From: Paenibacillus sp. YPG26
GTDB lineage: Bacteria > Bacillota > Bacilli > Paenibacillales > Paenibacillaceae
Assembly: GCF_023704175.1 (NCBI RefSeq)
Contig: NZ_CP084530.1
Coordinates: 3,720,001 to 3,784,000, forward strand
Reading direction: 5' to 3'
DNA length: 64,000 nucleotides
Shown one piece after another: positions 1 to 9,660 of this stretch (position 1 is the first letter of the stretch; every line of letters starts with the position of its first letter). The notes under the pieces are model-generated. The model ran no database searches and was not told where the DNA came from. It saw only the letters and a program-made list of their open reading frames with translations. A program made the position numbers and the translations under genes.

Positions 1-1096
1 CATGGCCGAAGTAACTATAGATGAGAATGGTTATGTTATGGCCACTCTTCCGTCCAACACCGGGAAGAAGGTACCCGTCATCGGGTTCCTGGCTCATGTG
101 GACACCGCCACTGACTTCACGGGAGCAGGCGTGAATCCGCAGATCAGAGACCATTATGACGGCGGAGATATCCTCCTGAACGATCAGCTGAATGTGGTCC
201 TCTCTCCGAAGGAATACCCCCAGCTGTCCAATTACATCGGACATACCCTGATTACCACGGATGGAACTACCCTGCTCGGAGCCGATGACAAAGCCGGGAT
301 TGCGGAGATTATGACCGCGATGGCATATCTGATTCAGCATCCGGAGATTAAGCATGGAACGATCCGGGTGGCTTTTACCCCTGATGAAGAGATTGGACGG
401 GGCCCTCACCGCTTCGATGTCGGCGCCTTTAACGCGACCTATGCCTATACCATGGATGGCGGCCCGCTGGGGGAGCTGGAGTATGAGAGCTTTAATGCGG
501 CGGCGGCCAAGGTTACCTTCAAAGGCAACAACATTCACCCGGGTACCGCCAAAGGGAAGATGATCAACTCTGCCAAAATCGCGATGGAGTTCAACCGCCG
601 GCTGCCTGCCAGCGAAGCGCCCGAGTTCACGGAGGGCTACGAAGGCTTTTACCACCTGCTGTCCATACATGGCGACGTGGAATCCACAACCTTGTCCTAC
701 ATCATTCGCGACTTTGACCGCGTGAAGTTCGAGGAGCGCAAAGCGATGATTCAGATGCTGGTGGAGGAATTCCGCCAGACGTATGGGATTGATGGCGTTC
801 TGCTGGACATGAACGACCAGTACTACAATATGAGAGAGAGAATCGAGCCTGTCAAAGAGGTGGTCGACATAGCCTATCAAGCTATGATGAATCTCGGCAT
901 CCAGCCGGATGTCAAGCCGATCCGGGGCGGAACCGACGGTTCCCAGCTGTCCTATATGGGTCTGCCTACCCCGAATATATTCACAGGCGGAGAGAATTAT
1001 CATGGCAAGTTCGAGTTCGTCTCGGTTGACAATATGATCCAGGCTGTTAAGGTGATCGTTGAGATTGCACAGCTCTTTGAGCAAAAGGAAGCCTAG
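1..1096 (+). CDS. pepT: Peptidase T (tripeptide aminopeptidase), 5' end outside window
   Basis: Cytoplasmic M20-family zinc exopeptidase that removes the N-terminal residue of tripeptides. The visible 364 residues align by eye with Bacillus PepT from about its residue 50 onward, so about the first 45-50 codons lie upstream of the window; the ATG at position 2 is an internal methionine, not the start. Metal-site motifs are intact: HVDTATDF (visible residues 32-39), LLGADDKAG and TPDEEIGRG. The conserved C-terminal [22 protein letters not shown] stretch is also present. Stop TAG at 1094-1096. A strong hairpin follows at 1171-1206. The next gene converges from the other strand, so this is the last gene of its transcript. 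Confidence 0.97.
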   Translation, partial: MAEVTIDENGYVMATLPSNTGKKVPVIGFLAHVDTATDFTGAGVNPQIRDHYDGGDILLNDQLNVVLSPKEYPQLSNYIGHTLITTDGTTLLGADDKAGIAEIMTAMAYLIQHPEIKHGTIRVAFTPDEEIGRGPHRFDVGAFNATYAYTMDGGPLGELEYESFNAAAAKVTFKGNNIHPGTAKGKMINSAKIAMEFNRRLPASEAPEFTEGYEGFYHLLSIHGDVESTTLSYIIRDFDRVKFEERKAMIQMLVEEFRQTYGIDGVLLDMNDQYYNMRERIEPVKEVVDIAYQAMMNLGIQPDVKPIRGGTDGSQLSYMGLPTPNIFTGGENYHGKFEFVSVDNMIQAVKVIVEIAQLFEQKEA

Positions 1097-1170
1097 GTCC
1101 ATCCATAACCAGCCGCGGCTCGATTGATCCCCCGCTAGTTATGCCAGCTCCGCCCGGGTTAATCCCGAAC

Positions 1171-1206
1171 AGCAATAAGCCGCCGGATAACCGGCGGCTT
1201 ATTGCT
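1171..1206. terminator. Bidirectional terminator between pepT and dinB-like gene
   Basis: Perfect 16-bp inverted repeat (1171-1186 and 1191-1206) around a 4-base loop. The outer part of the stem is A/T-rich (AGCAATAAG / CTTATTGCT), which gives a short U-run on either strand. It sits between two convergent genes and probably ends both. Confidence 0.85.
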
Positions 1207-1241
1207 GCTATCGTCCAGACTTCTGCCCTCCGAGTTCGGGC

Positions 1242-1781
1242 TCAAGCACCCAGCGCTTGCAGCAATCGCTCCTCCTGAAGCAGATGATGCCGATAATGCA
1301 TCTCGGTGAGAGCGAACCACTCCAGCGCGGTCAGAGCCCCCAGCCTTGGATGCACCGCTCTATGCTCCTCCGCAGATTCATTTACCCGGGCCTCAAGCTC
1401 TTCCATCTTCGCCGCTGCCTGGTGAAGGCCCGCGACGAGCTGCTCCTTGCTCTCCGGCTGAGCAGGCGTATACTGAGGGGAAGGAGGGACCTGGACTCTG
1501 ACAGGCGGGAAGCCCCCGAGTTCAAAGATCTTGGTTCCTGCCTCCGTTTTGGCTGGCTCCTCGAATGGGTCCCCATTTCCCGATAGACAACGCTCCGCAT
1601 TCTTCAGCTGCATATGCAGAGCGGTCCCGATCAGGTGCATATACATCTGCCCCAGTGACCATCCGCCTTCTGACGGTACCTGCTGAAGCTGCTGCAGACT
1701 GAGACGCTCAACATTCTCCAGATAGTGGCTTGTTAGCTGCTTCAAATCCTGCACGATGACTGATGTCTTCTTTATATTCAT
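1242..1781 (-). CDS. DinB/YfiT-like four-helix-bundle protein
   Basis: 179-residue soluble protein of the DinB-like fold, which includes damage-inducible proteins and bacillithiol or mycothiol-dependent transferases. The family binds a metal through three histidines; candidates here are the histidines in MYMHLIGTALH (about 47-57) and in the EMHYRHHLLQEE stretch near the C terminus (about 160-171). Start ATG at 1781 is preceded by AAGGGAG. Monocistronic, convergent with pepT. Substrate and partner thiol cannot be deduced from sequence; function is known only at fold level. Confidence 0.8.
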   Translation of the reverse strand: MNIKKTSVIVQDLKQLTSHYLENVERLSLQQLQQVPSEGGWSLGQMYMHLIGTALHMQLKNAERCLSGNGDPFEEPAKTEAGTKIFELGGFPPVRVQVPPSPQYTPAQPESKEQLVAGLHQAAAKMEELEARVNESAEEHRAVHPRLGALTALEWFALTEMHYRHHLLQEERLLQALGA

Positions 1782-1885
1782 AAATTACATGCTCCCTTCT
1801 ATGTAAAAGATCACCCGGACTAAGATTCCATAACCCGGTTATCTTCCTGATCTAAATATAACCCACCCCTCCTGACAGCATTATG

Positions 1886-2830
1886 TCAGTAGTGTTCCAG
1901 TATCTTCTTAGCTTCCTCGCGGACACGCTCTCTCAGCACTGCCGGCTCCAACACGTTCATGTTCGCTCCATAACTCATAATCCAGGAGAGGACATCCTCC
2001 GGCTTTCGTACGCGCAGAGTCAGGAGCAGCCGATCCTCCTGCTCCTCTATACGGTCCAGATAGAAATTGCCGGTATCCTTGAGATGATCCGCAATCGCGA
2101 GGCTGGCCTGCACGATAACCACCTGATTCCGGTCATCGGGAGGCGAGTAAGCCTGAAGATCAAAGTCATCCGGCAGATGGAACTTCTCGTCCAGCAGGGT
2201 CAGATCTGTAATCCGGGAGACTCTGAAGTGCCGGATCTCACGCCTGAGCTCACAATAGCCAAGCAGCATCCACTTGCCTTGAACCAGCATCAGCCCGTAA
2301 GGCAAGACAATCCGGTCGCTCCGCTGTTCACCGTGGGTTCCTGGAGCTATGCGGATATATCGGAGGCGAACCTTCCGCTGCTGCAGAACAGCGAGACGGA
2401 GCTTCCCAAGTGACGCATATTCCCCGGTCGCATCCTCCCGGGATTCCGAGAGCAGCCGAATCGTTGCTCTTACCTTCCCGGCTTCAGTACGTATATTCTC
2501 CGGGAGAATAGCCTCAATCTTTCTTCGTGAAGTCTCAGCACAACTGCCATATCTATCATCGAAGTACCGTCCTATGAAATCTGTTCCGATGAGGAGAGCT
2601 ACCGCCTCCTCGGACGTGAAGCTCACTGGAGGCAGGAAATACCCCTCCATCAGCGAATAGCCCGTGCCCGGCGCGCCGACTACGGGCACTCCTGCCTCAC
2701 TAAGCGCCTGCATATCCCGGTAGATCGTCCGGACGCTCGTCTCAAATTCAGCGGCCAGATCTTCTGCCCGCAGGCTTTTTCTGGACTGAAGTGTAAGCAC
2801 AATGGCTAACAGGCGATCTGTTCTGTTCAC
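1886..2830 (-). CDS. WYL-domain (YafY/DeoR-type) transcriptional regulator
   Basis: 314 residues. N-terminal winged helix-turn-helix (NRTDRLLAIVLTLQSRKSLRAEDLAAEFETSVRTIYRDMQAL, about 1-45), then a WYL ligand-sensing domain with the typical HFRVSRI segment and C-terminal extension. Such proteins sense small molecules or nucleic acid and regulate neighbouring genes. The reading frame is open to 2941, but that extension would run through the namA terminator. I prefer the GTG at 2830, placed 6 bases after AAGGGGGG, over the ATG at 2836, which abuts the Shine-Dalgarno. It is transcribed behind namA but beyond its terminator. No target is evident. Confidence 0.88.
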   Translation of the reverse strand: MNRTDRLLAIVLTLQSRKSLRAEDLAAEFETSVRTIYRDMQALSEAGVPVVGAPGTGYSLMEGYFLPPVSFTSEEAVALLIGTDFIGRYFDDRYGSCAETSRRKIEAILPENIRTEAGKVRATIRLLSESREDATGEYASLGKLRLAVLQQRKVRLRYIRIAPGTHGEQRSDRIVLPYGLMLVQGKWMLLGYCELRREIRHFRVSRITDLTLLDEKFHLPDDFDLQAYSPPDDRNQVVIVQASLAIADHLKDTGNFYLDRIEEQEDRLLLTLRVRKPEDVLSWIMSYGANMNVLEPAVLRERVREEAKKILEHY

Positions 2831-2940
2831 TCCCATCCCCCCTTCATAGAAATGATCGTTCAACTTATCTAGAGGGATTCTACCACAAAAGGGATCAACA
2901 GGGCTCGCCCGCCTGAGATCTATATCCTCCGGTATACACA

Positions 2941-2976
2941 AGGACCCTCTATGCCCGTTCTGGCACAGAGGGTCCT
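2941..2976 (-). terminator. Terminator of namA
   Basis: 15-bp inverted repeat (2941-2955 with 2962-2976, one wobble pair) just past the namA stop codon. There is no long U-run, so efficiency is uncertain. Its position argues that the WYL regulator downstream starts at 2830 rather than 2941. Confidence 0.65.
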
Positions 2977-2995
2977 TATATATAGATAACTGAGC

Positions 2996-4030
2996 TTAGT
3001 ACGCGCGTGTGTACGGCTCAGGAATATGACGGTCGTGATCGCCCCGCTGCTTCGCTACGGCTGCGTGGGTCGCCCAATAAGGATCACGGAGCAAGCCTCT
3101 CGCAATGGCTATGAGATCCGCATCCTCGTTGCCCACCACATATTCAGCCAGTGCAGGATCTTCAAGCATCCCTACCGCAATAACCGGCACCTTCAGCGCA
3201 TCCCGGATCTGCCGTGCGAACGCGACCTGGTATCCTGGGTAATTGCCCGGCTTCCTTGCTCCGGCAGGGCCCTCTCCACCTGAACTCACATGGATAAGGT
3301 CTACTCCCGCCGCCGTATAGGCCTTTGACAGCTCAATCGCATGGTCAATGTCATAACCTCCATCGGCATACTCCACCGCAGAGATTCTGAAGATCAGAGG
3401 CATCCCGGCAGGCATCTCTTTCTTGACAGCCTGAATGACCTCGACTCCGAATCTTGAAAGTTCCTGACCATAGATATCCTCCCGCTTGTTCGTAAGGGGC
3501 GATTGAAATTGGTGGATCAGATATCCATGCGCACCATGCAGCTCAATCGTGTCCACCCCGGCCTTCACCGCGCGGCGTGCCGCATCTGCGAATAGCTGTA
3601 CACGTTCCTGTACCTCGCTCGTTGTCAGTGCGCGAGGCATTGTGTACTCATCTCCCGGGAACTTGATGGCTGAAGGAGCCACGGGCTCCGCTGCATCCTC
3701 CGCCTTGCGGCCCGCATGGGCAATCTGGATTCCCACTTTGGCGCCATTGTCGTGAATACCTTGAACGATGCGGGCAAATGCCGGAATGTGTTCATCCGAC
3801 CAGATGCCGAGATCATAATCTGTGATTCGGCCATCCGGCTCCACATCCGTCATTTCAATAATGATCAGGCCCGTCCCTCCCACAGCCCGGGTTACATAGT
3901 GGACATAATGCCAATCATTCGGAATCCCGTCCTTAGCCGTCACAGAGTACTGGCACATCGGCGCCATTACAATCCGGTTCTTAAGCTGCAGATCCTTGAT
4001 GCTATACGGGGTAAATAGTGAAGTTGTCAT
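2996..4030 (-). CDS. namA: NADPH dehydrogenase / ene-reductase NamA (YqjM type)
   Basis: 344-residue FMN-dependent old yellow enzyme of the bacterial YqjM class, which reduces activated C=C bonds of enones, nitro compounds and related electrophiles with NADPH. Seen: N-terminal [15 protein letters not shown], with the class-specific Cys near the flavin; HAGRKA; the substrate-binding pair in [27 protein letters not shown]-like context; and the C-terminal phosphate-binding [13 protein letters not shown] and [14 protein letters not shown]. Start ATG 4030 follows AAAGGAGA. Length matches the Bacillus enzyme. It has its own terminator at 2941-2976. A second OYE paralogue of a different subclass lies at 51541-52638. 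Confidence 0.95.
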   Translation of the reverse strand: [344 protein letters not shown]

Positions 4031-4263
4031 TGGCTGTCTCCTTTATCTAATAAAGATTGAGTAACACACAATCCAGTATAGGATTATGTTACACATTCAT
4101 TCTAATAGTTACGTTTATTATTCATCATTACATACCCTGATACAAGTACGTACATATTTGTAACTAAGTATAATAAGTATACTTAATAGTTAATCTCCGC
4201 ATTTACTAATGTAACCTCAATTCCCAAAAATCAATCAAGGACTTCAATCAACTCTAAATACAA

Positions 4264-4294
4264 GAAAAAAGCCAGGAGACTACAGCTCCTAGCT
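4264..4294 (-). terminator. Intrinsic terminator of the diguanylate cyclase gene
   Basis: On the minus strand a 9-bp stem (one G-U pair, 4270-4278 with 4286-4294) is followed by TTTTTTCTTG. The upstream arm overlaps the last codons and stop of the GGDEF gene. Confidence 0.85.
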
Positions 4295-5452
4295 TGATTT
4301 GCTGCAAACGATCCGGTTGCGTCCGCCCCGCTTGGCCTCATATAGAGCCTGATCACTAAGCAGATACAACCGGTTAACCCGTGTATCCGCAGTGGCCCGA
4401 ACCGTTACAAGCCCCATACTTACTGTGAATTTCAGCGAAAAGCCTGTTAAGCGGGATCGGCTGATACTTGTACGCAGCTGCTCGGCTATCTTCTCAGCTT
4501 CAATCCCTTGGTGACCCGGGAGAAGAATGGCGAACTCATCACCGCCGTAGCGTCCAAGGAAGCCCCTGGTTCCCAGGTTGTCCTGTACAAGCTTGCTCAT
4601 GTACTTCAGCACCTGGTCTCCCACGTCATGCCCATAGGTATCATTAATGGTCTTGTACTCATCGATGTCGAACAATATGAAGGATACAGGCTCACTTTTA
4701 CCGGCTAACTGCTTAATTTCGGCCTCCGCCTGCTGGATGAACGTTCTCCGGTTAAGCACCTCGGTGAGATCATCGTAGCTTGCAAGACGGATCAGACTAT
4801 CATCCGCCCGCTCCTTGGAGAGCAGAATGAATCCCGTATTACCGAGAATCATAATGAAATATAGAGAGATGAACTGAAGATTCTGGTAGATGCCCGGATA
4901 GAACAGGCTCATCATCCCGAACCTGTCTATCGTCATCACCGCCCTACCCACCAGCGACAGGGCTACAACTCCATAGAACCAGCCCATCATTCTCATCAGC
5001 GTGGAGGCTGAACGCTTCGTAATCATTCCATAGGCGGGATATACAATCAGCGCCGATGTGCAGAGCGAAGCATACACTATGCGGACATTCTCATGATTAT
5101 AGAAGTAGTAAATTCCCGTAAATCCCACAATATACAGGAGCGTCAACCAGAAATAGAATTTCTTCACTCTCCTGCTGAATGCGCCCTGAACCAGGAGCAG
5201 GGCAATCGCCTCGAAGGCGGAGCCCACAAACAAAATGGAATTCATCAGCGGAATCGACACGCCACCCGGGAGAAAATTCCGGAAGATCAGCGTGCCCCAG
5301 GCAAGGGACTGCAGGCATCGGGAGACAAAGAACCAGTTCACCGCGATATCCTTCATATGCTTATGACGGTATGCGCTGACCAGGATCACAGTAAATAAAT
5401 TACCAATTACAATAGAGATAAATACGGTTGTCATGTCCAGATTAAACTTCAT
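4289..5452 (-). CDS. Seven-TM membrane diguanylate cyclase (GGDEF)
   Basis: 387 residues. About seven hydrophobic segments fill residues 8-215, followed by a cytoplasmic GGDEF domain (about 225-380). The catalytic motif GRYGGDEFAIL is intact and the metal-binding FDIDEYKTINDTYGHDVGD helix is normal, so it should make cyclic di-GMP from two GTP. The product-inhibition site RxxD expected a few residues before GGDEF is absent (the sequence there is GTRGFLG). The membrane part resembles 7TM sensor regions but its ligand is unknown. Start ATG 5452 has only a weak Shine-Dalgarno. Divergent from the monooxygenase gene at 5695. Confidence 0.92.
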   Translation of the reverse strand: MKFNLDMTTVFISIVIGNLFTVILVSAYRHKHMKDIAVNWFFVSRCLQSLAWGTLIFRNFLPGGVSIPLMNSILFVGSAFEAIALLLVQGAFSRRVKKFYFWLTLLYIVGFTGIYYFYNHENVRIVYASLCTSALIVYPAYGMITKRSASTLMRMMGWFYGVVALSLVGRAVMTIDRFGMMSLFYPGIYQNLQFISLYFIMILGNTGFILLSKERADDSLIRLASYDDLTEVLNRRTFIQQAEAEIKQLAGKSEPVSFILFDIDEYKTINDTYGHDVGDQVLKYMSKLVQDNLGTRGFLGRYGGDEFAILLPGHQGIEAEKIAEQLRTSISRSRLTGFSLKFTVSMGLVTVRATADTRVNRLYLLSDQALYEAKRGGRNRIVCSKSS

Positions 5453-5694
5453 GCCTGCTTATTCACCATCTTCTAATTATAATCTGGCACTTCTCGGCTA
5501 ATTATAGCAAAGGGAGTCAAGTTATGTATATTCGTTCCATTCATTGGTCCTCAATATTTCAATACTGCGGAGGTTATACCTGAGCCACGCGGCTTAAAGT
5601 GGGCCGCAGCGGCCGATATGGTTATAATATAAGAGGAGCCGGGGCTCAGCCACCGCAAATGTCAAGGCTCGTTACAGATAAGGAGGAGCTATAT

Positions 5695-6735
5695 ATGCCT
5701 ATAGAACAACAAGACTCTTCTTCACCCCAGGATAGCGTCCGCTTATCCATACTGGATCTGGCCCCCATTACGGCTACGGGAACGCCAGCGGATTCATTCC
5801 GTCATTCATTAGATCTTGCGCAGCATGCCGAGAAGTGGGGCTACCACCGCTACTGGCTCGCTGAACATCACAATATGCCGGGTATAGCCAGCTCTGCCAC
5901 ATCCTTGGTCATCAGCCATGTTGCGGCTGGCACGAAGACGATTCGTGTCGGATCAGGCGGCATTATGCTGCCGAACCATGCGCCGCTCGTGATTGCCGAG
6001 CAATTCGGCACACTCGAGTCGCTGTATCCCGGCCGGATTGATCTTGGCCTGGGGAGAGCGCCAGGGTCCGACCAGCCGGCTTCCCGCGCCCTGCGGCGCG
6101 GCGCCGCGAGCGATGGCCAGGACTTCCCGGAACGTCTGGCCGAGCTGCGGGCTTACTTCAACCCAGCCTTGGGCTCAGGCACGGGCCTCGTTCGGGCCAT
6201 ACCCGGCGAAGGAATGAATATTCCGATCTGGCTTCTTGGCTCCAGCGGATTCAGCGCACAGCTTGCGGGACAGCTCGGTCTGCCGTTTGCTTTTGCCAGC
6301 CACTTCGCCCCGGATTATCTGCTGCCTGCCCTGGATCTCTACCGCAGGAACTTCCAGCCATCAGAGCATCTAAGTGAGCCCTATGTCATGGTGGGTCTGA
6401 ATGCGATAGCCGCCGACACGGAGCGGGAAGCCCACTTCCTGGCTACATCACAGCAGCAGCAGTTCCTTAATCTGATCCGCGGCCGCACCGGCCCGCTGAA
6501 TCCGCCGGTAGAAGACATGGAACAGCTGTGGAGCTCCCATGAGAAGGCGATCATCCAGGACAAGCTCCGCTATACCGTAGTAGGTACAAGAGAGACCATC
6601 CGTACCCGTCTGGACCGCATTATTCAGGAGACTGGAGCGAATGAGCTCATTGTGGCTGCTCAAGTATACGAGCATACAGCCCGGCTCAGATCCTTCGAGC
6701 TTGTTGCAGAAGCGATGCAGTTGAAAGAAGTGTAA
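5695..6735 (+). CDS. Luciferase-like flavin-dependent monooxygenase
   Basis: 346-residue LLM-class oxidoreductase of the MsnO8/YwcH-like group, related to bacterial luciferase alpha chain (TIM barrel using reduced FMN). Diagnostic segments: [16 protein letters not shown] near the start, [61 protein letters not shown], and [28 protein letters not shown]. The frame is open from 5599 but ATG 5695, 6 bases after AAGGAGGAG, is the convincing start. Monocistronic with terminator at 6743-6785. The physiological substrate is unknown. Confidence 0.92.
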   Translation: MPIEQQDSSSPQDSVRLSILDLAPITATGTPADSFRHSLDLAQHAEKWGYHRYWLAEHHNMPGIASSATSLVISHVAAGTKTIRVGSGGIMLPNHAPLVIAEQFGTLESLYPGRIDLGLGRAPGSDQPASRALRRGAASDGQDFPERLAELRAYFNPALGSGTGLVRAIPGEGMNIPIWLLGSSGFSAQLAGQLGLPFAFASHFAPDYLLPALDLYRRNFQPSEHLSEPYVMVGLNAIAADTEREAHFLATSQQQQFLNLIRGRTGPLNPPVEDMEQLWSSHEKAIIQDKLRYTVVGTRETIRTRLDRIIQETGANELIVAAQVYEHTARLRSFELVAEAMQLKEV

Positions 6736-7051
6736 TCCATGAGGGGTGTCCCTATAAGGTTCCTGGAACCGGGACACCCCTTATTTGCGGTAACTGCTGG
6801 CTTGGCACAGCTATTCTCGGCGCCATGCTGCCCTATCTGTCTGTATCGATGATTTGCCTGCTGCCTAATAATCAGCTCTGTAAGTGACTTGCCTAACCGC
6901 GCCGCAGACTACACATTCCCGTTACGGACTAGCTAACACTCCTGCGGCTAACAAGGCTTAACCTTTGTTACAGGCCAGACTTCAGCCCGCTACAGACTAT
7001 CCAGCCATACTGCACCCTGGCTCGCTCTGTTACAGACGACCCTTCTGCCCG
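6736..7051. other. Gene-free stretch with terminator and degenerate repeats
   Basis: After the terminator I see no coding potential. The right half (from about 6920) carries five copies of a motif close to G-Y-T-A-C-R-G-A-C-T, described under the repeat entry. Nothing else recognisable. Confidence 0.6.
6743..6785 (+). terminator. Terminator after monooxygenase gene
   Basis: 10-bp stem GGGGTGTCCC/GGGACACCCC (6743-6752 with 6771-6780) with a nested GGTTCC/GGAACC hairpin, followed by TTATTT. Confidence 0.8.
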
Positions 7052-7066
7052 CTACACACTAGCTTG
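6964..7066. repeat. Degenerate 62-bp tandem repeat overlapping the end of the HxlR gene
   Basis: Copies of the core GTTACAG...GCTACASACT occur as pairs 22 bases apart. Core starts are at 6967 and 6989 in unit 1 and at 7029 and 7051 in unit 2, so both positions are displaced by exactly 62. A single further core (GTTACGGACT) is at 6921. By eye the two units are roughly three-quarters identical over about 40 bases. Unit 2 runs into the 3' end of the HxlR gene and contains its stop codon. Confidence 0.55.
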
Positions 7067-7429
7067 CGGCTCCTCTTCGCTTGACGTCTTCGTCCTATAA
7101 GTCTCGCCCCACTGCTTCATACTCAAAATAATGGGCTCCAGTGTGCGTCCGAAATCGGTAAGCGAATACTCCACCTTGGGAGGCACCTGATGGTAGACCT
7201 CGCGGTGAACAATGCCGTCATGTTCAAGCTCTCTGAGCTGCAGGGTCAGCATACGCTGCGTGATATCCGGACATATTTTGCGGAATTCATTGAACCGCTT
7301 GGTCCCGTCAATCAAATGATACAGCAGCACGCCCTTCCATTTGCCGCCAATTACATCCAGTGTATATTCAACAGGACAGCCCTCCTTGTTAGGACAGGTC
7401 TCCCCATAACCAGTCTTACGGCTTCTCAT
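7052..7429 (-). CDS. HxlR-family transcriptional regulator
   Basis: 125-residue winged-helix regulator of the HxlR/YodB family: [80 protein letters not shown] spans the whole domain. The N-terminal CPNKEGC segment holds two cysteines; several family members sense electrophiles or oxidants through such cysteines. The frame is open to an ATG at 7438 that abuts the Shine-Dalgarno AGAGAGG. ATG 7429, 9 bases downstream of it, is preferred. No divergent partner gene, so probably autoregulated. The stop codon lies in a degenerate repeat. Confidence 0.9.
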   Translation of the reverse strand: MRSRKTGYGETCPNKEGCPVEYTLDVIGGKWKGVLLYHLIDGTKRFNEFRKICPDITQRMLTLQLRELEHDGIVHREVYHQVPPKVEYSLTDFGRTLEPIILSMKQWGETYRTKTSSEEEPQASV

Positions 7430-7448
7430 ACGAATCATCCTCTCTTAC

Positions 7449-7466
7449 AGTATACAAAGTGATACT
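7449..7466. promoter_or_regulatory. Candidate HxlR operator
   Basis: Inverted repeat AGTAT-N8-ATACT about 20 bases upstream of the HxlR start codon. Placement fits autoregulation by a dimeric winged-helix protein; no independent support. Confidence 0.35.
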
Positions 7467-7601
7467 ACATAACATAAACATGCGTACTCACATCTATGCT
7501 TGTTATCCCATATAAGCATACCAAAATCAATGTTAAAGAAAGGAATGACTCTTAGGCCGCAAATGAAGGACCATCCGCCTAACCTATAATGACATCAATA
7601 A

Positions 7602-7634
7602 GCCCCTGCCTGTCGCTAGCTTACAGGCAGGAGC
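7602..7634 (-). terminator. Terminator of TcaA/YvbJ-like gene
   Basis: On the minus strand GCTCCTGCCTGT pairs with ACAGGCAGGGGC around a 9-base loop, followed by TTATTG, a short distance past the stop codon. Confidence 0.8.
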
Positions 7635-7666
7635 CTCAGTCCATGCTCATGCAGGTGCAGCGCCGC

Positions 7667-9520
7667 TTATTGCTCTTTGGTGCTGATTAATTTATGCAGC
7701 TTCAAGGAGCCGTCTATGACGACCAGCTTATACACCGATTTGAACTTCTTATACTTGCTCTTACCGTCACTGTAGTTAATATTGTATTCCTCCGCTGTCG
7801 TTACCTCATAACTTTTGCTGTCCGCACTGGCCTTGAAGCTGGTTACGGTCTGAGCGAGCAGATCTTCTGTAATGCCCTTCTCGTTCAGATGGTCGATATA
7901 GCTTGAAGACTCTCTATAGGCAGGACCTGCGGGGTCTATGTAAGCAGCAACTACAGAGAAATTGCGGTCGTTAATCGCATAGACAGCGGTAGTCAAATAA
8001 TCACTCATGAAGGACTCAATGGCTGAGGAATCCGCTTGTTCAGGAGCGTTCACCGAGGATACCGCTGAGCCGCTGGTATACATCTGCGGAGCTTTCTCCT
8101 TGATCTCCTTTACATTCTCATCACTGAAGCTGTAGGTCTGTACCTCGGAGTCCACCAGCCAGGCCTTCTTGGACGTATCATAAGTCAGAACGAACCGCTC
8201 ATCACGGGTAGCCTCCACCGGAACCGGAACCTCCCCTTCGTAGAAGGTATCTTCGTTATACATACCTTGGGCGAGTACCGATGCATACCATTTCCCATTG
8301 TCGCGAGACAGGCTGAATGAGTTCATATCAAACCGGGTTCCCAGATACTTGCCTTTATAATAATTGCCGGATACTATGTTGTACTGAATGGTCGAGAGTT
8401 CATTCTCTGTATAGCTCTGTGTAGCTTGGGTAAATGCCGCAGCATCCCCGGTTGTGGAAGCCTTGAGCTTCTCCCCTGAATGCTTGGTAATCACCTTCAT
8501 AAGGCCGCTCTCAAATTCACTGTTCGCCGCCAGGTTGACCTCTACATAACGTCCATCAATGGTGACTTCTTCCGTTCTCATCTTGCCCCATGGGTACTCC
8601 CCCTCGATAGCAAGCTTCACCGAGCCGTCTGTCATCACCGGTCCGAATGAAGATTGTTCGAATGGATCCAGACCCACATCCTTGCCATTAATGATCAGAC
8701 TGCCTTTCAAGCCGGACTCCGCCCCGAGGCCTGTAGAGATCGTGACATCCTCTCCCTGAAGCTCAAGATTCTCCGAATACTCGCTGCCGGAGCCGAACAG
8801 ATCCACCTCCTCTGACTTCACCAGATCCACGAAATCCGTCTTAAGTCTGGCCTCCAGCTTATATGTTCCCGGAACATATGGACCTACTGTCTTCTCATAG
8901 TACTCCTTGTCCGACTTGGCAACTTCCTTACTGTCTACCAGAAGACTCACGTCTTTGTAGTTCGTGCCAAGCTTCAGATATACCGGATTTACATTCAGCT
9001 CATAATTGTTATAGATCAGCAGCTTCCTGCCTTCCTTCTCAAGGCTGATGGCACCGGAGGAATAGGCCTCGTCTGGCTGCTTCGCCTGGGCTTTGAGTTC
9101 CTGAATCAGACGGCTTTGCTCGTCCGGGTGCTTCGCCAAGTAAGCCATCAGGCTCTTGACTGAAGTCTCGTTAATCACCAGCTGCTTGTCATTTGAGGTT
9201 AGAAGCGATGCTGCCTTCTTGCCGTCTTTCGCTTGAAGGGCTAATTCGAGGCGGCTGACCAGTCTCTCTTTGGAGAGGAGATACTCCCCCGTCTTGTAGC
9301 CGGCAATCAGCACAATGATAAGTGCTGCCGCCGAGATCAGAGTCCATTTCGTTCTCTTCGTCATCGGCTTGGACGGAGTCGGCTCGCTTGCCGGCATCGT
9401 ACTGCGCTGGAGCTGGGCTGAAGCCGAATCCTCCCGCAACTCACCCGCCCGGGTACCACATTCCTTACAGAAAGCTGCATTCTCTTGAAGCGTTGATCCA
9501 CATTCTTTGCAAAAAGCCAT
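7667..9520 (-). CDS. TcaA/YvbJ-like zinc-ribbon membrane protein
   Basis: 617 residues. An N-terminal zinc ribbon with CxxC pairs at 4/7 and 18/21 is followed by a Ser/Thr/Pro linker, one transmembrane helix (about 59-77) and a long extracytoplasmic part. The architecture matches Bacillus YvbJ and staphylococcal TcaA (linked to glycopeptide and cell-wall stress responses): repeated beta-rich TcaA domains (about 80-430), then a C-terminal NTF2-like domain (about 495-615). Start ATG 9520 follows GGGGGAG. It sits directly downstream of a second zinc-ribbon membrane protein on the same strand, probably functionally linked. The cellular role is inferred from the family only. Confidence 0.82.
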   Translation of the reverse strand: MAFCKECGSTLQENAAFCKECGTRAGELREDSASAQLQRSTMPASEPTPSKPMTKRTKWTLISAAALIIVLIAGYKTGEYLLSKERLVSRLELALQAKDGKKAASLLTSNDKQLVINETSVKSLMAYLAKHPDEQSRLIQELKAQAKQPDEAYSSGAISLEKEGRKLLIYNNYELNVNPVYLKLGTNYKDVSLLVDSKEVAKSDKEYYEKTVGPYVPGTYKLEARLKTDFVDLVKSEEVDLFGSGSEYSENLELQGEDVTISTGLGAESGLKGSLIINGKDVGLDPFEQSSFGPVMTDGSVKLAIEGEYPWGKMRTEEVTIDGRYVEVNLAANSEFESGLMKVITKHSGEKLKASTTGDAAAFTQATQSYTENELSTIQYNIVSGNYYKGKYLGTRFDMNSFSLSRDNGKWYASVLAQGMYNEDTFYEGEVPVPVEATRDERFVLTYDTSKKAWLVDSEVQTYSFSDENVKEIKEKAPQMYTSGSAVSSVNAPEQADSSAIESFMSDYLTTAVYAINDRNFSVVAAYIDPAGPAYRESSSYIDHLNEKGITEDLLAQTVTSFKASADSKSYEVTTAEEYNINYSDGKSKYKKFKSVYKLVVIDGSLKLHKLISTKEQ

Positions 9521-9660
9521 TGCTGTACTCCCCCACTAAAAACACCTCCACGACCCCGATTACTGGAGTGATGGAGGTGATCTGATTATTTATTGTTGAT
9601 ACGAAATGAGCTTAACAAGTCTACAGCTTCATTCACCTTCAATAACGAATTAAGATTGCC

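Noticed and set aside
2831..2941. Upstream extension of the WYL regulator to ATG 2941
   Set aside because: It would translate across the namA terminator, and the GTG at 2830 has a well-spaced Shine-Dalgarno.
5595..5619. TAAA-N13-GCCGATAT, similar to a motility sigma promoter, before the monooxygenase gene
   Set aside because: Spacer is two bases shorter than the accepted 15, there is no motility link, and an exact 8-mer is expected about this often by chance in 64 kb.
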